DNA from: Actinokineospora xionganensis
Lineage (GTDB): Bacteria > Actinomycetota > Actinomycetes > Mycobacteriales > Pseudonocardiaceae
DNA length: 59,430 nucleotides
Direction: 5' to 3'
Assembly (NCBI RefSeq): GCF_014323725.1
Contig: NZ_JABVED010000026.1
Coordinates: 1-59,430 of the forward strand
Shown: positions 19,201 to 27,626 of the stretch, in pieces
Position numbering within the stretch: the first letter of the stretch is position 1
Layout of the letters: every line of letters begins with the position of its first letter
Notes under the pieces: generated by a model
The model's input: the letters and a program-made list of their open reading frames with translations, nothing else
Databases searched by the model: none
Told to the model about the DNA's origin: nothing
Program-made: the position numbers and the translations under genes

Positions 19201-19324
19201 CGCGAGTCGCCCCGTCCAGCAACCGAGTCGCCCCCTCCGGCAGGTGAGTTCGACATTCGTGTCCGGCGAATGTCGAACTCGTTCGCCTGGAGGGGCGACT
19301 TGTTGCCGGGAGGGGCGACTCGCG
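19201..19324. repeat. 124-nt nested palindromic repeat, copy 1
   Basis: The outer arms are CGCGAGTCGCCCC (19201-19213) and its exact complement at 19312-19324. The innermost stem is a perfect 14-bp pair, GAGTTCGACATTCG (19246-19259) and CGAATGTCGAACTC (19267-19280), around a 7-nt loop. Between them are second copies of the GAGTCGCCCC unit on each arm with imperfect pairing. A shorter member with identical 13-bp arms lies at 35858-35901. Placed 2 nt after the arsC stop codon, it can act as a terminator. The remaining 19325-19579 holds no gene that I can see and should carry the multicopper oxidase promoter. Confidence 0.85.
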
Positions 19325-19579
19325 GGGTGGGGTTGGGTGCCCTCTGGGGCTGGGCGTCACGGCGCGACCAGCTTGCCGCGTGTACGCACCGCGGCGACAG
19401 CGTGATCTCATCATGGGAATTCCTGAATTACTCACGATTTCCCGAGCACAGCTGAAGAAGACGCCCATTGTCGGCGAATGAAACGATCTCCTCCGACGGG
19501 AATTCCGTCGTCAGGAACGTCGTGCTTCGCTGGATTTCCTTGTCATGGCAACGGAATCCGCGTCGACAAGGGGGAGCGG

Positions 19580-21043
19580 ATGCTGGACCGACGAAAGCTG
19601 CTGGGCATCGGAGGCGCCGCGGGCGCCACGCTGCTCGTCTCGCCGATGTGGATCGGCAACGCCGCGCCGGGGGTGGGACACCACGGGCCCGGCCGCAACG
19701 CCGGACCGCGGGCCGCACGGACCGGGATGACCTCGCCCGCGTTCACCCCGTTCGCCGCGCGGATGCCGGAGTCCAGGGTCCTGGCGCCGGTCACCCGGAC
19801 GTCGGACACCGACATCTACCAGCTTTCCGTGCGGGCCAAGACAATCGAGATCCTGCCGGGCTACCAGACGCCCGTGCTGACCTACGGCGGCGACTTCCCC
19901 GGCCCGACGATCCGGGCGCGGGCGGGCCGACGGGTCAAGCTCAACCTGCGCAACCAGCTCCCGCAGGACGTCAACGTCCACCTGCACGGCGGGCACGTCT
20001 CCGCGGCCAACGACGGCTACCCCACGGATCTCATCCCCAGCTCCGCGGGGCGGGTCTACGAGTACCCGAACACCCAGCAGGGCGCGACCCTCTGGTATCA
20101 CGACCACAGCCACGGCACCGAGGCCGAACACGTCTACCGCGGCCTGCACGGGCTCTACGTGATCGACGACCCGGGCGAGAACCACCTCGGCCTGCCCTGC
20201 GGCCGCTACGACGTGCCGATCACCTTGCGCGACGCCCAGTTCGACGACACCGGCGCCTTTGTCTGGGGCGTGCACCCCGGCGAGCGCGACGTCACCCTGG
20301 TCAACGGCAAGCCGGTCCCGCACTACCCGGTCGCCAGGCGCAAGTACCGGTTCCGGTTCGCGAACGCGGCCACGGAGCGAGTGTTCCAATTGGACCTCGG
20401 CGGTGCCGAGATGATCCAGATCGGGTCGGACGGCGGCCTGCTGCCAGCCCCGATCCAGCGCACCGAGATCACCCTCGGGTCCGCCGAGCGGATGGACATC
20501 GTGATCGACTTCGCCCGGTACCCGCTCGGCGCCAAGCTGGTCCTGAACGACCCGCGCGGCCCGGTGATGCGCTTCGACGTGACCCGCGAGGCGTTCGACA
20601 ACAGCCGGGTCCCCGACACGCTGCGCGCTCTTCCCGTCATGCCGCCCGCGACGGTCGACCGGCACGTGTCGATGACGTTCGACCTGAGCAGCGAGGTTCC
20701 GCTGGGACTGATGGACGGCAAGCCGTTCGACCACAACCGGGTGGACATGCGGATCAAGCGCGGCGCCTCGGAGATCTGGAGCCTCTACAACGGCGACACC
20801 GAATTCGGCATCACGCACACCTTCCACATGCACCTGGTGCAGTTCACGGTCCTGGACCGCGACGGCAAGCCGCCCACACTCGACGACGCGGGCCGCAAGG
20901 ACACTGTGTTCGTCGCGCCGGGGGAGACGGTCCGGGTGCAGGCGCACTTCGACAGCGAGTTCCTCGGCAAGTACATGTACCACTGCCACTACATGGAGCA
21001 CTCGTCGCTGGGCATGATGGCGCAGATGGAGATCGTCCCCTGA
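19580..21043 (+). CDS. Tat-exported multicopper oxidase
   Basis: A 487-aa copper enzyme of the laccase/CueO type. The Tat signal is MLDRRKLLGIGGAAGATLLV. The four copper-ligand motifs are all present: HLHGGH (about residue 140), WYHDHSHG (about 175), HTFHMH (about 415) and HCHYMEH (about 472), which gives T1 plus trinuclear T2/T3 sites. Such enzymes oxidise phenols, Cu(I) or metals outside the cell; no copper chaperone or sensor gene is adjacent, so the job is not fixed. ATG 19580 follows GGGGAG directly and begins the signal peptide; the frame is open upstream to 19478 without meaning. Confidence 0.93.
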   Translation: MLDRRKLLGIGGAAGATLLVSPMWIGNAAPGVGHHGPGRNAGPRAARTGMTSPAFTPFAARMPESRVLAPVTRTSDTDIYQLSVRAKTIEILPGYQTPVLTYGGDFPGPTIRARAGRRVKLNLRNQLPQDVNVHLHGGHVSAANDGYPTDLIPSSAGRVYEYPNTQQGATLWYHDHSHGTEAEHVYRGLHGLYVIDDPGENHLGLPCGRYDVPITLRDAQFDDTGAFVWGVHPGERDVTLVNGKPVPHYPVARRKYRFRFANAATERVFQLDLGGAEMIQIGSDGGLLPAPIQRTEITLGSAERMDIVIDFARYPLGAKLVLNDPRGPVMRFDVTREAFDNSRVPDTLRALPVMPPATVDRHVSMTFDLSSEVPLGLMDGKPFDHNRVDMRIKRGASEIWSLYNGDTEFGITHTFHMHLVQFTVLDRDGKPPTLDDAGRKDTVFVAPGETVRVQAHFDSEFLGKYMYHCHYMEHSSLGMMAQMEIVP

Positions 21044-21106
21044 GCGTCCGTCGGGTCCGGTCCGTAGTGGACCGGACCCGACGTGGACAGAGATCCCACG
21101 CTGAGG

Positions 21107-22105
21107 TCAGCGCTTGGGCTTGCCACCCGTCTGGCGATCGTCGACGACGTCGAACTTCTCCTTGTGGATCTCGTCGGTGATCGTCCGTTCCTCGGTGACC
21201 TGTTCCTTGCTGATGCGCAGCTTCTCGACCGCGACCCGCTCCTTGCTGACCACCGGACGCTCCTCGTAGAGCGTCATCTCGATCTCGGAGTCGGCCAGGT
21301 CGCCGGTCTGACCGGTCAGCTTGGCCGCGTCGGCCTCGGTGATCGGCTCACGTTCGATCCGGACTTCCTCGTGGCTCAGCGGCACGGTGACCTGCTGTTT
21401 TTCCGTCTCGACGTGCTTGCGCAGGCGCACATGCCCGGCCTCGACGTTCTCCTTGCCGACCTTGAGCCGCTCCTCCGAGCGGATCACCGTCTGTGTGTCG
21501 TCCCGGGCCTGTGCGGGATCGGCGGTGCGGCCCTGCCGCTCACCCGTCGCCCGATCCGCCAGGCGCGGGTCGGTCCCGGCGAGACGCGGGTCGGCCGTGG
21601 TCGGGTTCGACATGCCTCCGGGCGGCGCGGTGCCCGCCATGCCCATCGCGGACCGGTCGGTGCCGTGCTTGCCGGTGGGCCGTCCGGCCATGCCGTCCTG
21701 GGTCATGGTCGGGTCGGTCATGCCGGTGCCGGTCACCGTCTGGCCGGGCTGCTGCCCGCCGGGCCGCGAGACCGGACCTGTCGAACCGCGCTGCATGGGC
21801 AGGCCGTAGTGGCGGCGCAGGTCCATGCCTTCCTGCTCGGTGAGGGTGCGCCCGGAGTCGATGTGCGGGGCGTCCTTCACCAGGCCCTTCGTGACCCCTA
21901 CACGCAGGCCGTCGGACTCCTCGTGGGCCCCGCTCAGCGGAACGAAAGACTCACGTGTGCCGAACAGCCCGGTCCGCACGGTCACCCATTCCGGTTCGTG
22001 CGACTGCTCGCCGATATAAACGGATTCCACTTGCCCGATGCGTTCGCCTTCCGGGTCGAACACATCGTGTCCGATCAGATCTTGCGGTTTCATGGAGATT
22101 GTCAT
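21107..22105 (-). CDS. PRC-barrel and DUF2382 (YsnF/AvaK) stress protein
   Basis: A 332-aa protein. Residues 1-75 are a PRC-barrel (MKPQDLIGHDVFDPEGERIGQVESVY). The C-terminal 120 residues are a DUF2382 domain (EERLKVGKENVEAGHVRLRKHV ends in repeated EERPVVSKERVAVEKLRISK-type strands). Between them is a low-complexity linker of about 100 residues rich in Gly, Met, Thr and Pro. Members of this group are general stress proteins in actinobacteria and cyanobacteria with unclear mechanism. ATG 22105 is set by AGGAGG 9 nt upstream. A SigB/SigF-type promoter lies 30-50 nt upstream, consistent with stress control. Confidence 0.9.
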   Translation of the reverse strand: MTISMKPQDLIGHDVFDPEGERIGQVESVYIGEQSHEPEWVTVRTGLFGTRESFVPLSGAHEESDGLRVGVTKGLVKDAPHIDSGRTLTEQEGMDLRRHYGLPMQRGSTGPVSRPGGQQPGQTVTGTGMTDPTMTQDGMAGRPTGKHGTDRSAMGMAGTAPPGGMSNPTTADPRLAGTDPRLADRATGERQGRTADPAQARDDTQTVIRSEERLKVGKENVEAGHVRLRKHVETEKQQVTVPLSHEEVRIEREPITEADAAKLTGQTGDLADSEIEMTLYEERPVVSKERVAVEKLRISKEQVTEERTITDEIHKEKFDVVDDRQTGGKPKR

Positions 22106-22118
22106 CAGGTACCACCTC

Positions 22119-22157
22119 CTGTGAATCACAGTTACCCGGTGATGGTGGTCCTGCAAC
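22119..22157 (-). promoter_or_regulatory. SigB/SigF-like stress promoter before the DUF2382 gene
   Basis: Read leftward, GTTG (22157-22154), a 16-nt spacer and GGGTAA (22137-22132) match the GTTT-N15-17-GGGTA form recognised by actinobacterial general-stress sigma factors except for one base. Just after it is a 13-nt palindrome CTGTGAATCACAG (22119-22131), near the expected transcription start. The remainder of 22158-22370 shows no gene. Confidence 0.5.
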
Positions 22158-22370
22158 CTCGCACAGGGGCGCTGAAGTGCTTGAATAATTCACTACGACA
22201 CAGAGCGTGGAATGATCAAGGGTGAATTTCGGCAAATCTGATGGAGTAAACTTCGGGTGTGCGGAATCGGCCGCGAACGGACACTCGCAGTAGAATTCGA
22301 CCTCCCTCGATCGGGTACCGCGCGATACGGTGCGGATATTCCCCAGTCGGGTCGTGCGGATTCGTGCGGG

Positions 22371-22751
22371 TCAGCGGGAACGGTATTCCGCGGCGAGGCC
22401 TTGGGTGCTTTGGCGAGCCAGGCCTCGACCGTCAGCTCCTCGAGTTCGTCGACGGTGATCTTGTCGAGTCGCACGAGGACGGCGGCGTAACCGTCGAAGT
22501 GGGGAGTGGTGAAGAAGACGTCGGGGTCGTCCGCGATCAAGGCGGCCTTCACCCCGACATCAGCCACGGACGCGCCCAACACCGGCCCGTCCGGCGCGTC
22601 ATCCCCGAGCGCTGCCAGATCGGCGCGGCGCAACGGACGCTCCCAGACGAAGCCCTTGTCTTTGACCCGCCACTGGACTGTGTCTTGGGAGGACTGCTCG
22701 GTGGTCTCGGGCCACTAGAGCCAGTCGGCGGACGTCCTCCCAGGTGGCCAT
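22371..22751 (-). pseudogene. MmcQ/YjbR-family gene broken by two compensating frameshifts
   Basis: Reading leftward from ATG 22751, the product begins MATWEDVRRLAL and then leaves frame near 22715. The next frame gives a typical YjbR core: PETTEQSSQDTVQW, RVKDKGFVWERPL, then FFTTPHFDGYAAVLVRL and EAWLAKAPK. Near 22395 the frame shifts again and a third segment LAAEYRSR ends at TGA 22371. One apparent extra base and one missing base cancel, giving the family's normal length of about 126 residues. YjbR proteins have a cyanase-like DNA-binding-type fold and no clear function. Either a decaying gene or two sequencing errors. Confidence 0.7.
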
Positions 22752-22878
22752 CCGCCGACAGTAGCGATTGGCCGGTTGTTTCGGCCGGCGTGCGGGGGAG
22801 TGACGCGGCCAGTTCGGTCGGTGGGCTGGTCGAATGTGGGTGGCGGCCGGTCCTTACTCGGGCAGGCCGCCACCGGGG

Positions 22879-25086
22879 TTATCGGGGGTGTCCGGCCTGA
22901 GCAGGTGTTCCCAACTCGGCGAGGCCGGTCAGGGCCTGTGGCAATGGGCCCTGGTGCAGCACACCGAGGCGTTGGGTGGCGCGGGTGAGGGCGACGTACA
23001 GTTCCGCCGCGCCGCGAGGGCCGGAGGTGAGGATCCGCTCGGGGTCCACCACCAGCACCGCGTCGAACTCCAGGCCCTTGGTCTCCGATGCGGGCACCGT
23101 GCCAGGCACCCCCGGTGGCCCGATCACCACGCTGGTGCCCTCACGGCCCGCTTCATCCCGGACGAAGTCCTCGATTGCCGCCGCCACTTCCTCCGACGCG
23201 ACCCGCCTGGACCACGGCCGGACACCGCACGCGCGGACTGACTCCGGGGGGCGGACATCGGGGGCGAACCCGGCGAGCACCGCCGCCGCGACGGTCATGA
23301 TCTCCGCCGGGGTGCGGTAGTTCACCGTCAGCGGCCGGTATACCCACCGGCCGGGGACGTATGGCTCCAGCACCGCGTCCCACGACGTCGCGCCGGCGGG
23401 TGACCGGCGTTGGGCAAGATCGCCGACCACGGTGAAGGACCGGCCCGGGCAGCGCCGCATCAGCACCCGCCAGTCCATCTCGGACAGCTCCTGCGCCTCG
23501 TCGACCACGACGTGGCGGTAGGTCCAGTCCCGGTCCGCGGCGGCGCGTTCGACGAGGTCGCGGGTGTCGTGTTCGACGAAACGGTCTGCCAGGTCCTCGC
23601 CGTAGAGCAGGTCCGTCGCGTAGAGGTGGTCCTCGTCGTCCATCGAGTCCTGGCGGTCGACCAGGATGTCCATGACGCCCGCGGCGTACTCGGCCTCGGC
23701 CTTGCGCTCCCGTTCCGCGGCAAGCGAAACAGCCCTGTCCGCCGCCTTGTCGCGGCCCAACAGGTCGACCAACTCGTCGAGCAGCGGCACGTCCGACACC
23801 GTCCACGCCTCGCCGTCGGCCCGCAGCAGTGCCTGGTCGGCGCCCGCCGCGCGCAGCCGCTCGGGTGAGGTGTACAGCGGGGCCAGCACGGTCTCCGGCG
23901 TCAGGATCGGCCAGAGCGCGTCGAGCGCCGCGGCGAACTGCTCGTCCTCGGCCAGTTCCTTGAGCAGGTCCGCCCGCATCTCCTCCCACGCTTCGCGGTC
24001 CGCCCGGCTCAGCCAGCCCCGCCCGATCCGGGCGATCGCCCGCTCGGTCAGCACGTACGTGATGATCTCGGTGAACACCGCGCGGGCCTCGTTGTGCGGC
24101 TGCCCGCTCGCCCGCGCCTCATCCCTTGCCCACTCCGCGGTCGCGGCGTCGATCCGCACCGGGACGTCCTTCAGCTGGATCTGCAGCGGCTCCTCCGGCA
24201 GCCGCTGCCGGTCGGCGACAGCCGCCGCGAGCACGTCGAGGATCTTCACTGATCCCTTGAGCCGCGCGGCTTCCGGCGTGTCCTCGGCGGTGACGCGCAG
24301 ACCCGGCACAAGGTCACCGGGGGTCATGAACACCACGTCGGACTCGCCCAGCGAGGGCAGGACTCGGCCGATGTGGTTCAGGAACGCCGGGTTGGGGCCG
24401 ACCACGAGCACGCCATGGCGTTCCATCCGCTCCCGCTGGGTGTAGAGCAGATACGCGACCCGGTGCAGCGCCACCACGGTCTTGCCCGTGCCCGGGCCGC
24501 CCTCGATCACCAGCACACCCGGGTGGTCGAGCCGGATGATCTGGTCCTGTTCGGCCTGGATCGTCGCCACGATGTCGCGCATGCCCTCGCCGCGCGGCGC
24601 GTCGACCGCCGCGAGTAGCGCCGCGTCCCCCTGCGTTTCACCAGTGGGACGGCCGAGCACCTCGTCGGTGAAGTCGGCGACGTGGCGCCCGCGGGTGTGG
24701 AACTGGCGCCGCCGACGCGTGTTCTCCGGGTTCGCGCCGGTGGCGACGTAGAACGCGCGCGACGCCGGGGCCCGCCAGTCGAGCAGCGCGGGTTCGTACT
24801 CGTCCTCCTCGTCGAAGAGACCGATCCGGCCGATGTAGGAACGCTCGCCGGCTAGGCTGTCCAACCGGCCGAAACACAGCCCGTTGTCCGCCACGTCGAG
24901 CCGCTTTCCCTCCTTGGCCAAGGCGCGCACCTCGGCGTCGCGTTCCATGGGTGTGCCGCCGGTTCCCCGAAGCGCCGCGGTGTAGGCACCCCGCACCCGT
25001 GCGCGCTCGGCGTCGAGCCGCGTGTAGAGCCCGGCCACATAGCTTCGCTCGGACCGCAATTCGTCTTCGTATCCCTGAGTTGACAC
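22879..25086 (-). CDS. helR: HelD/HelR-type helicase that acts on RNA polymerase
   Basis: A 735-aa UvrD-like superfamily 1 ATPase. The N-terminal coiled-coil arm (YEDELRSERSYVAGLYTRLD to about residue 65) is typical of HelD proteins, which insert into RNA polymerase. Walker A is IEGGPGTGKTVVALHR (about residue 205), Walker B VVVDEAQELSEMDW, motif IV-VI region ETKGLEFDAVLVVDP and LYVALTRATQ. HelR members of this family displace rifamycins from RNA polymerase and confer resistance. Assignment to HelR, not just HelD, rests on the neighbour: a glycosyltransferase gene with a perfect rifamycin-associated element lies 121 nt upstream. GTG 25086 follows GAGGGG. Confidence 0.85.
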   Translation of the reverse strand: MSTQGYEDELRSERSYVAGLYTRLDAERARVRGAYTAALRGTGGTPMERDAEVRALAKEGKRLDVADNGLCFGRLDSLAGERSYIGRIGLFDEEDEYEPALLDWRAPASRAFYVATGANPENTRRRRQFHTRGRHVADFTDEVLGRPTGETQGDAALLAAVDAPRGEGMRDIVATIQAEQDQIIRLDHPGVLVIEGGPGTGKTVVALHRVAYLLYTQRERMERHGVLVVGPNPAFLNHIGRVLPSLGESDVVFMTPGDLVPGLRVTAEDTPEAARLKGSVKILDVLAAAVADRQRLPEEPLQIQLKDVPVRIDAATAEWARDEARASGQPHNEARAVFTEIITYVLTERAIARIGRGWLSRADREAWEEMRADLLKELAEDEQFAAALDALWPILTPETVLAPLYTSPERLRAAGADQALLRADGEAWTVSDVPLLDELVDLLGRDKAADRAVSLAAERERKAEAEYAAGVMDILVDRQDSMDDEDHLYATDLLYGEDLADRFVEHDTRDLVERAAADRDWTYRHVVVDEAQELSEMDWRVLMRRCPGRSFTVVGDLAQRRSPAGATSWDAVLEPYVPGRWVYRPLTVNYRTPAEIMTVAAAVLAGFAPDVRPPESVRACGVRPWSRRVASEEVAAAIEDFVRDEAGREGTSVVIGPPGVPGTVPASETKGLEFDAVLVVDPERILTSGPRGAAELYVALTRATQRLGVLHQGPLPQALTGLAELGTPAQAGHPR

Positions 25087-25177
25087 ATGCCCCTCACTGC
25101 GGCTAATCTGGAAATTAGATAAGGCGGGTTCTCCATTAGTTTATGGAGGGCACGCCGATTTTTAATTGTCCACCTTT

Positions 25178-25188
25178 TGTCAAGCCCC
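25178..25188 (-). promoter_or_regulatory. Possible helR promoter with half of a rifamycin-associated element
   Basis: Read leftward, GGGGCTTGACA (25188-25178) contains the left arm GGGGCTTG of the rifamycin-associated element found at 26498-26518, and its last six bases are a consensus -35 TTGACA. The right arm is not conserved here. No convincing -10 at normal spacing was found. It lies about 92 nt before the helR start. Confidence 0.35.
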
Positions 25189-25207
25189 GTCGTGAAACAC
25201 AAAGCAT

Positions 25208-26440
25208 TCACGCGGGCACGGGCGGCCGTTCTCGGCTCGCCATGTCAAGCAGCAGCGCCGCCGCCGCGATCGCCCCATCGGAGCCGATCCAGCCGGCCAC
25301 AGCGGTCGCCTGCGCGCGGGTCTCCGGGGTCAGTGCCGTCCGGAGTGCGGTCGACAGCGACTCGGTGGTGAACATCGGCCCGTCGTGCGCCGCGCCGATG
25401 CCCAGGTCGGCCACCCGACTCGCCCAGTACGGCTGGTCTCCCATCTGCGGCACAACGACCTGTGGCGCACCCGCCCGAGTGGCCGTCGTCGTCGTGCCCG
25501 CGCCGCCGTGGTGCACGACCGCGGCCACCCGCCGGAACAGCGCCTGGTGGTTGACCTCGCCGACACCGAAGCAGTCGTCCTGGTCGTCGATCAGCCCCAG
25601 GTCGGCCCACCCGCGCGAGACGAGCACGCGGCGGCCCTGCGCGCGCACCGCCGCGATGGCCGCCAGGGCGATGTCGGAGCCGCGCATGGGCATGCTGCCG
25701 AAACCCACGTACACCGGCGACGCGCCGGCGTTCAGGAACGCCTCCAGGTCAGCCGGGAGTGGCCGCACGTCCGGCAGCGTCCACGCGCCGGTCTGCACGA
25801 CTTCGAGGTCCGCGGGCGTCAGCCACGGGTCCAGGGCCGGGTCCGTCGCCAGCCACGGGCGGTCGGTGATGACGTAGTCGCGGAGGTTGTCCACCGGTGA
25901 GAGGCCGTGCGCCGCCCGGTGGGTGTTGAGCGCCGCGCCGAACAACGCCTGGATGCTCCACGCGTCGTGGTCCCACAGCACCTGACTGTCCGTCTCCCCC
26001 TCAGGGAACGGGTAGCCCGGGTACGCCAGCGGCGCGTGGTGCGGCGACGGCAGGGTGAGCTGCTGGAAGCTCGCGTACACGTAGTGGATGCCCAGCAGTT
26101 CGGCCACCGACCGTGCCGCCGCCACTGCGGGCATCACTCCACTCGCCACCAGCACGTCGCATCCCCGCGCCGCCTCGGTGACCGTGTCGAACTGCGCGGC
26201 GACCACCGCCGCCGCGCGCCGGGGCAGGCCGCCCGCCGTCGGCGGCGTCGGCGCGTTCACCATCGCGCGCAGCGACTGGCCGACCGGCACAAACGACACG
26301 CCGACAGCGGCGAACCGCTCCGCGAAGTCCGGCGGCGCGCACACCCGCACCTCCGCGCCGAGTTCCCGCACCCGCACCGCGAGAGCCACCAGCGGCTCGA
26401 TGCCCCCACGCGAGTCGTACCCCGACAACAAAACACGCAT
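25208..26440 (-). CDS. rgt: Macrolide-type (MGT/UGT) glycosyltransferase, candidate rifamycin glucosyltransferase
   Basis: A 410-aa GT1-type glycosyltransferase. The N-terminal acceptor domain starts MRVLLSGYDSRGGIEPLVALA with the usual EVRVCAPPDFAERFAAVG; the C-terminal sugar-nucleotide domain has VYVGFGSMP, VVHHGGAGTTTTATRAGAP and VVPQMGDQPYWASRV, the donor-binding signature. Relatives inactivate rifamycins or macrolides by adding glucose, or decorate natural products. A perfect rifamycin-associated palindrome 58-78 nt upstream and the helR neighbour favour rifamycin inactivation. ATG 26440 is chosen over the open frame to 26512 because that extension would put the palindrome inside the coding sequence and lacks homology. 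Confidence 0.8.
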   Translation of the reverse strand: MRVLLSGYDSRGGIEPLVALAVRVRELGAEVRVCAPPDFAERFAAVGVSFVPVGQSLRAMVNAPTPPTAGGLPRRAAAVVAAQFDTVTEAARGCDVLVASGVMPAVAAARSVAELLGIHYVYASFQQLTLPSPHHAPLAYPGYPFPEGETDSQVLWDHDAWSIQALFGAALNTHRAAHGLSPVDNLRDYVITDRPWLATDPALDPWLTPADLEVVQTGAWTLPDVRPLPADLEAFLNAGASPVYVGFGSMPMRGSDIALAAIAAVRAQGRRVLVSRGWADLGLIDDQDDCFGVGEVNHQALFRRVAAVVHHGGAGTTTTATRAGAPQVVVPQMGDQPYWASRVADLGIGAAHDGPMFTTESLSTALRTALTPETRAQATAVAGWIGSDGAIAAAALLLDMASRERPPVPA

Positions 26441-26497
26441 TCCGCCACTCTCATTTCCGCAGATCTCAGCCAAGGCTGGGAATTCTGCGGCACGACC

Positions 26498-26518
26498 GGG
26501 GGCTTGCCGCAAGCCCCC
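26498..26518 (-). promoter_or_regulatory. Rifamycin-associated element (perfect palindrome)
   Basis: GGGGGCTTGC-C-GCAAGCCCCC, 10-bp perfect arms around one base. Its 19-bp core agrees, from memory, with the RAE described upstream of rifamycin-inactivating and helR genes in actinomycetes, needed for induction by rifamycins. It lies 58-78 nt before the glycosyltransferase start. A TATAAC hexamer lies just upstream on the same strand (26530-26525), so the site may be near the start point; alternatively the TTGCGG inside it is the -35. Confidence 0.75.
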
Positions 26519-26569
26519 CGATGCGTTATAAGTTGAAGTGGAAGGAAGTGGTTGCGCCTTTCTCCGCTA

Positions 26570-27616
26570 TCAGCCCTTGGTGAGGATCGCCTCCAGTGCC
26601 GCCGCGAACTCGACGGGCTTTTCCAGGTGCGGGCTGTGCCCGCAGTCCGCGATGACGACCTCCTCGTACGTTCCGCCGTCGGCCGAGTACCGGTCCAGCA
26701 CCGCCCGGGTCTGGGTGACCATCGGCTGCGGTGGGTGCGTCTCCTCGCCCGGCCACCCCGGCACCGCGCCCAGCGCGCCGAGGTAGGCGAGATCGAACAT
26801 CGACGTGTCCGACACGATCTGGTCGTCGGCTCCGCGCACCCACAGGATCGGTGGTTTCGGGGTGACGGTGTGCAGGTCGTCGATCCGGAAGTGATGCGGC
26901 GCCATGGCGTTCAGCACGCCACGGGTGCCGGGGCCCGCGCCCGGCCACGCCTCGGCGGCGGCCGCGTCGCCGGGGTAGTGATCCTTGCCGGTTCGGGTGG
27001 ACAGCATCGACGCCACATAGATGTCGGTGTGATCGGGTTCGAACATCGGCTTCACGTAGAAGTTCCGCAGGATCTGCCGAGGCGAGAAGGGGGAGTCCGC
27101 GGACGTGTCGCCCTCGGTCAGGCGCCGAACGAACTCCGGGTTCGCCCCGCCCGCGCCGGAGCCGACACCGCCCGCGTCGGTGAGTTCGCCGTCGGCTCCC
27201 TTGGTCGCGCCGAAACCGAAGGGTGACACCGGGTTGACGAGCGTGAGCGTGCGGACGGCGGTGGGCCGGTCGCGCAGCATCCGCATCGCCACGCCGCCGC
27301 CCATGCTCCAGCCCACCAGGTGCGCCGAGTCGATCCCCAGCGCCGAGAGCAGGGCGAGCACGTCGTCGGCGTAGTCACTCAGCCCCCGGGTGGCGTCGAC
27401 CGGCTCCGGGTCGGTGTCGCCAAAGCCGCGCAGGTCGACGGCGATCGGCCGCAGGTGCGCGGGCAGGTCCAGCATCGTGGTCTGCCAGAACAGGCTTGAT
27501 GAGACGTTGCCGTGCACGAACACCACGGGGTCGCCGTCGCGGTCGGGACGTTCGAGCACGTTCACGGTCAGCCGGTCGGTGGCGACCCGGCGCGCGGTGA
27601 TTCCGTCGAGCAGCAT
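26570..27616 (-). CDS. Alpha/beta hydrolase
   Basis: A 348-aa cytoplasmic alpha/beta-fold hydrolase. VVFVHGNVSSSLFW holds the oxyanion HG motif (about residue 35), GWSMGGG is the nucleophile elbow (about residue 105), the acid is probably in WVRGADDQIV and the histidine in ADCGHSPHLEKP. A glycine-rich insert (DAGGVGSGAGGAN) lies in the lid region. It is the last of three hydrolase genes in the same direction, 10 nt after the lipase-like gene. The substrate is not predictable; no pathway genes are adjacent. Confidence 0.85.
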   Translation of the reverse strand: MLLDGITARRVATDRLTVNVLERPDRDGDPVVFVHGNVSSSLFWQTTMLDLPAHLRPIAVDLRGFGDTDPEPVDATRGLSDYADDVLALLSALGIDSAHLVGWSMGGGVAMRMLRDRPTAVRTLTLVNPVSPFGFGATKGADGELTDAGGVGSGAGGANPEFVRRLTEGDTSADSPFSPRQILRNFYVKPMFEPDHTDIYVASMLSTRTGKDHYPGDAAAAEAWPGAGPGTRGVLNAMAPHHFRIDDLHTVTPKPPILWVRGADDQIVSDTSMFDLAYLGALGAVPGWPGEETHPPQPMVTQTRAVLDRYSADGGTYEEVVIADCGHSPHLEKPVEFAAALEAILTKG

Positions 27617-27626
27617 GTCGGTCCTT

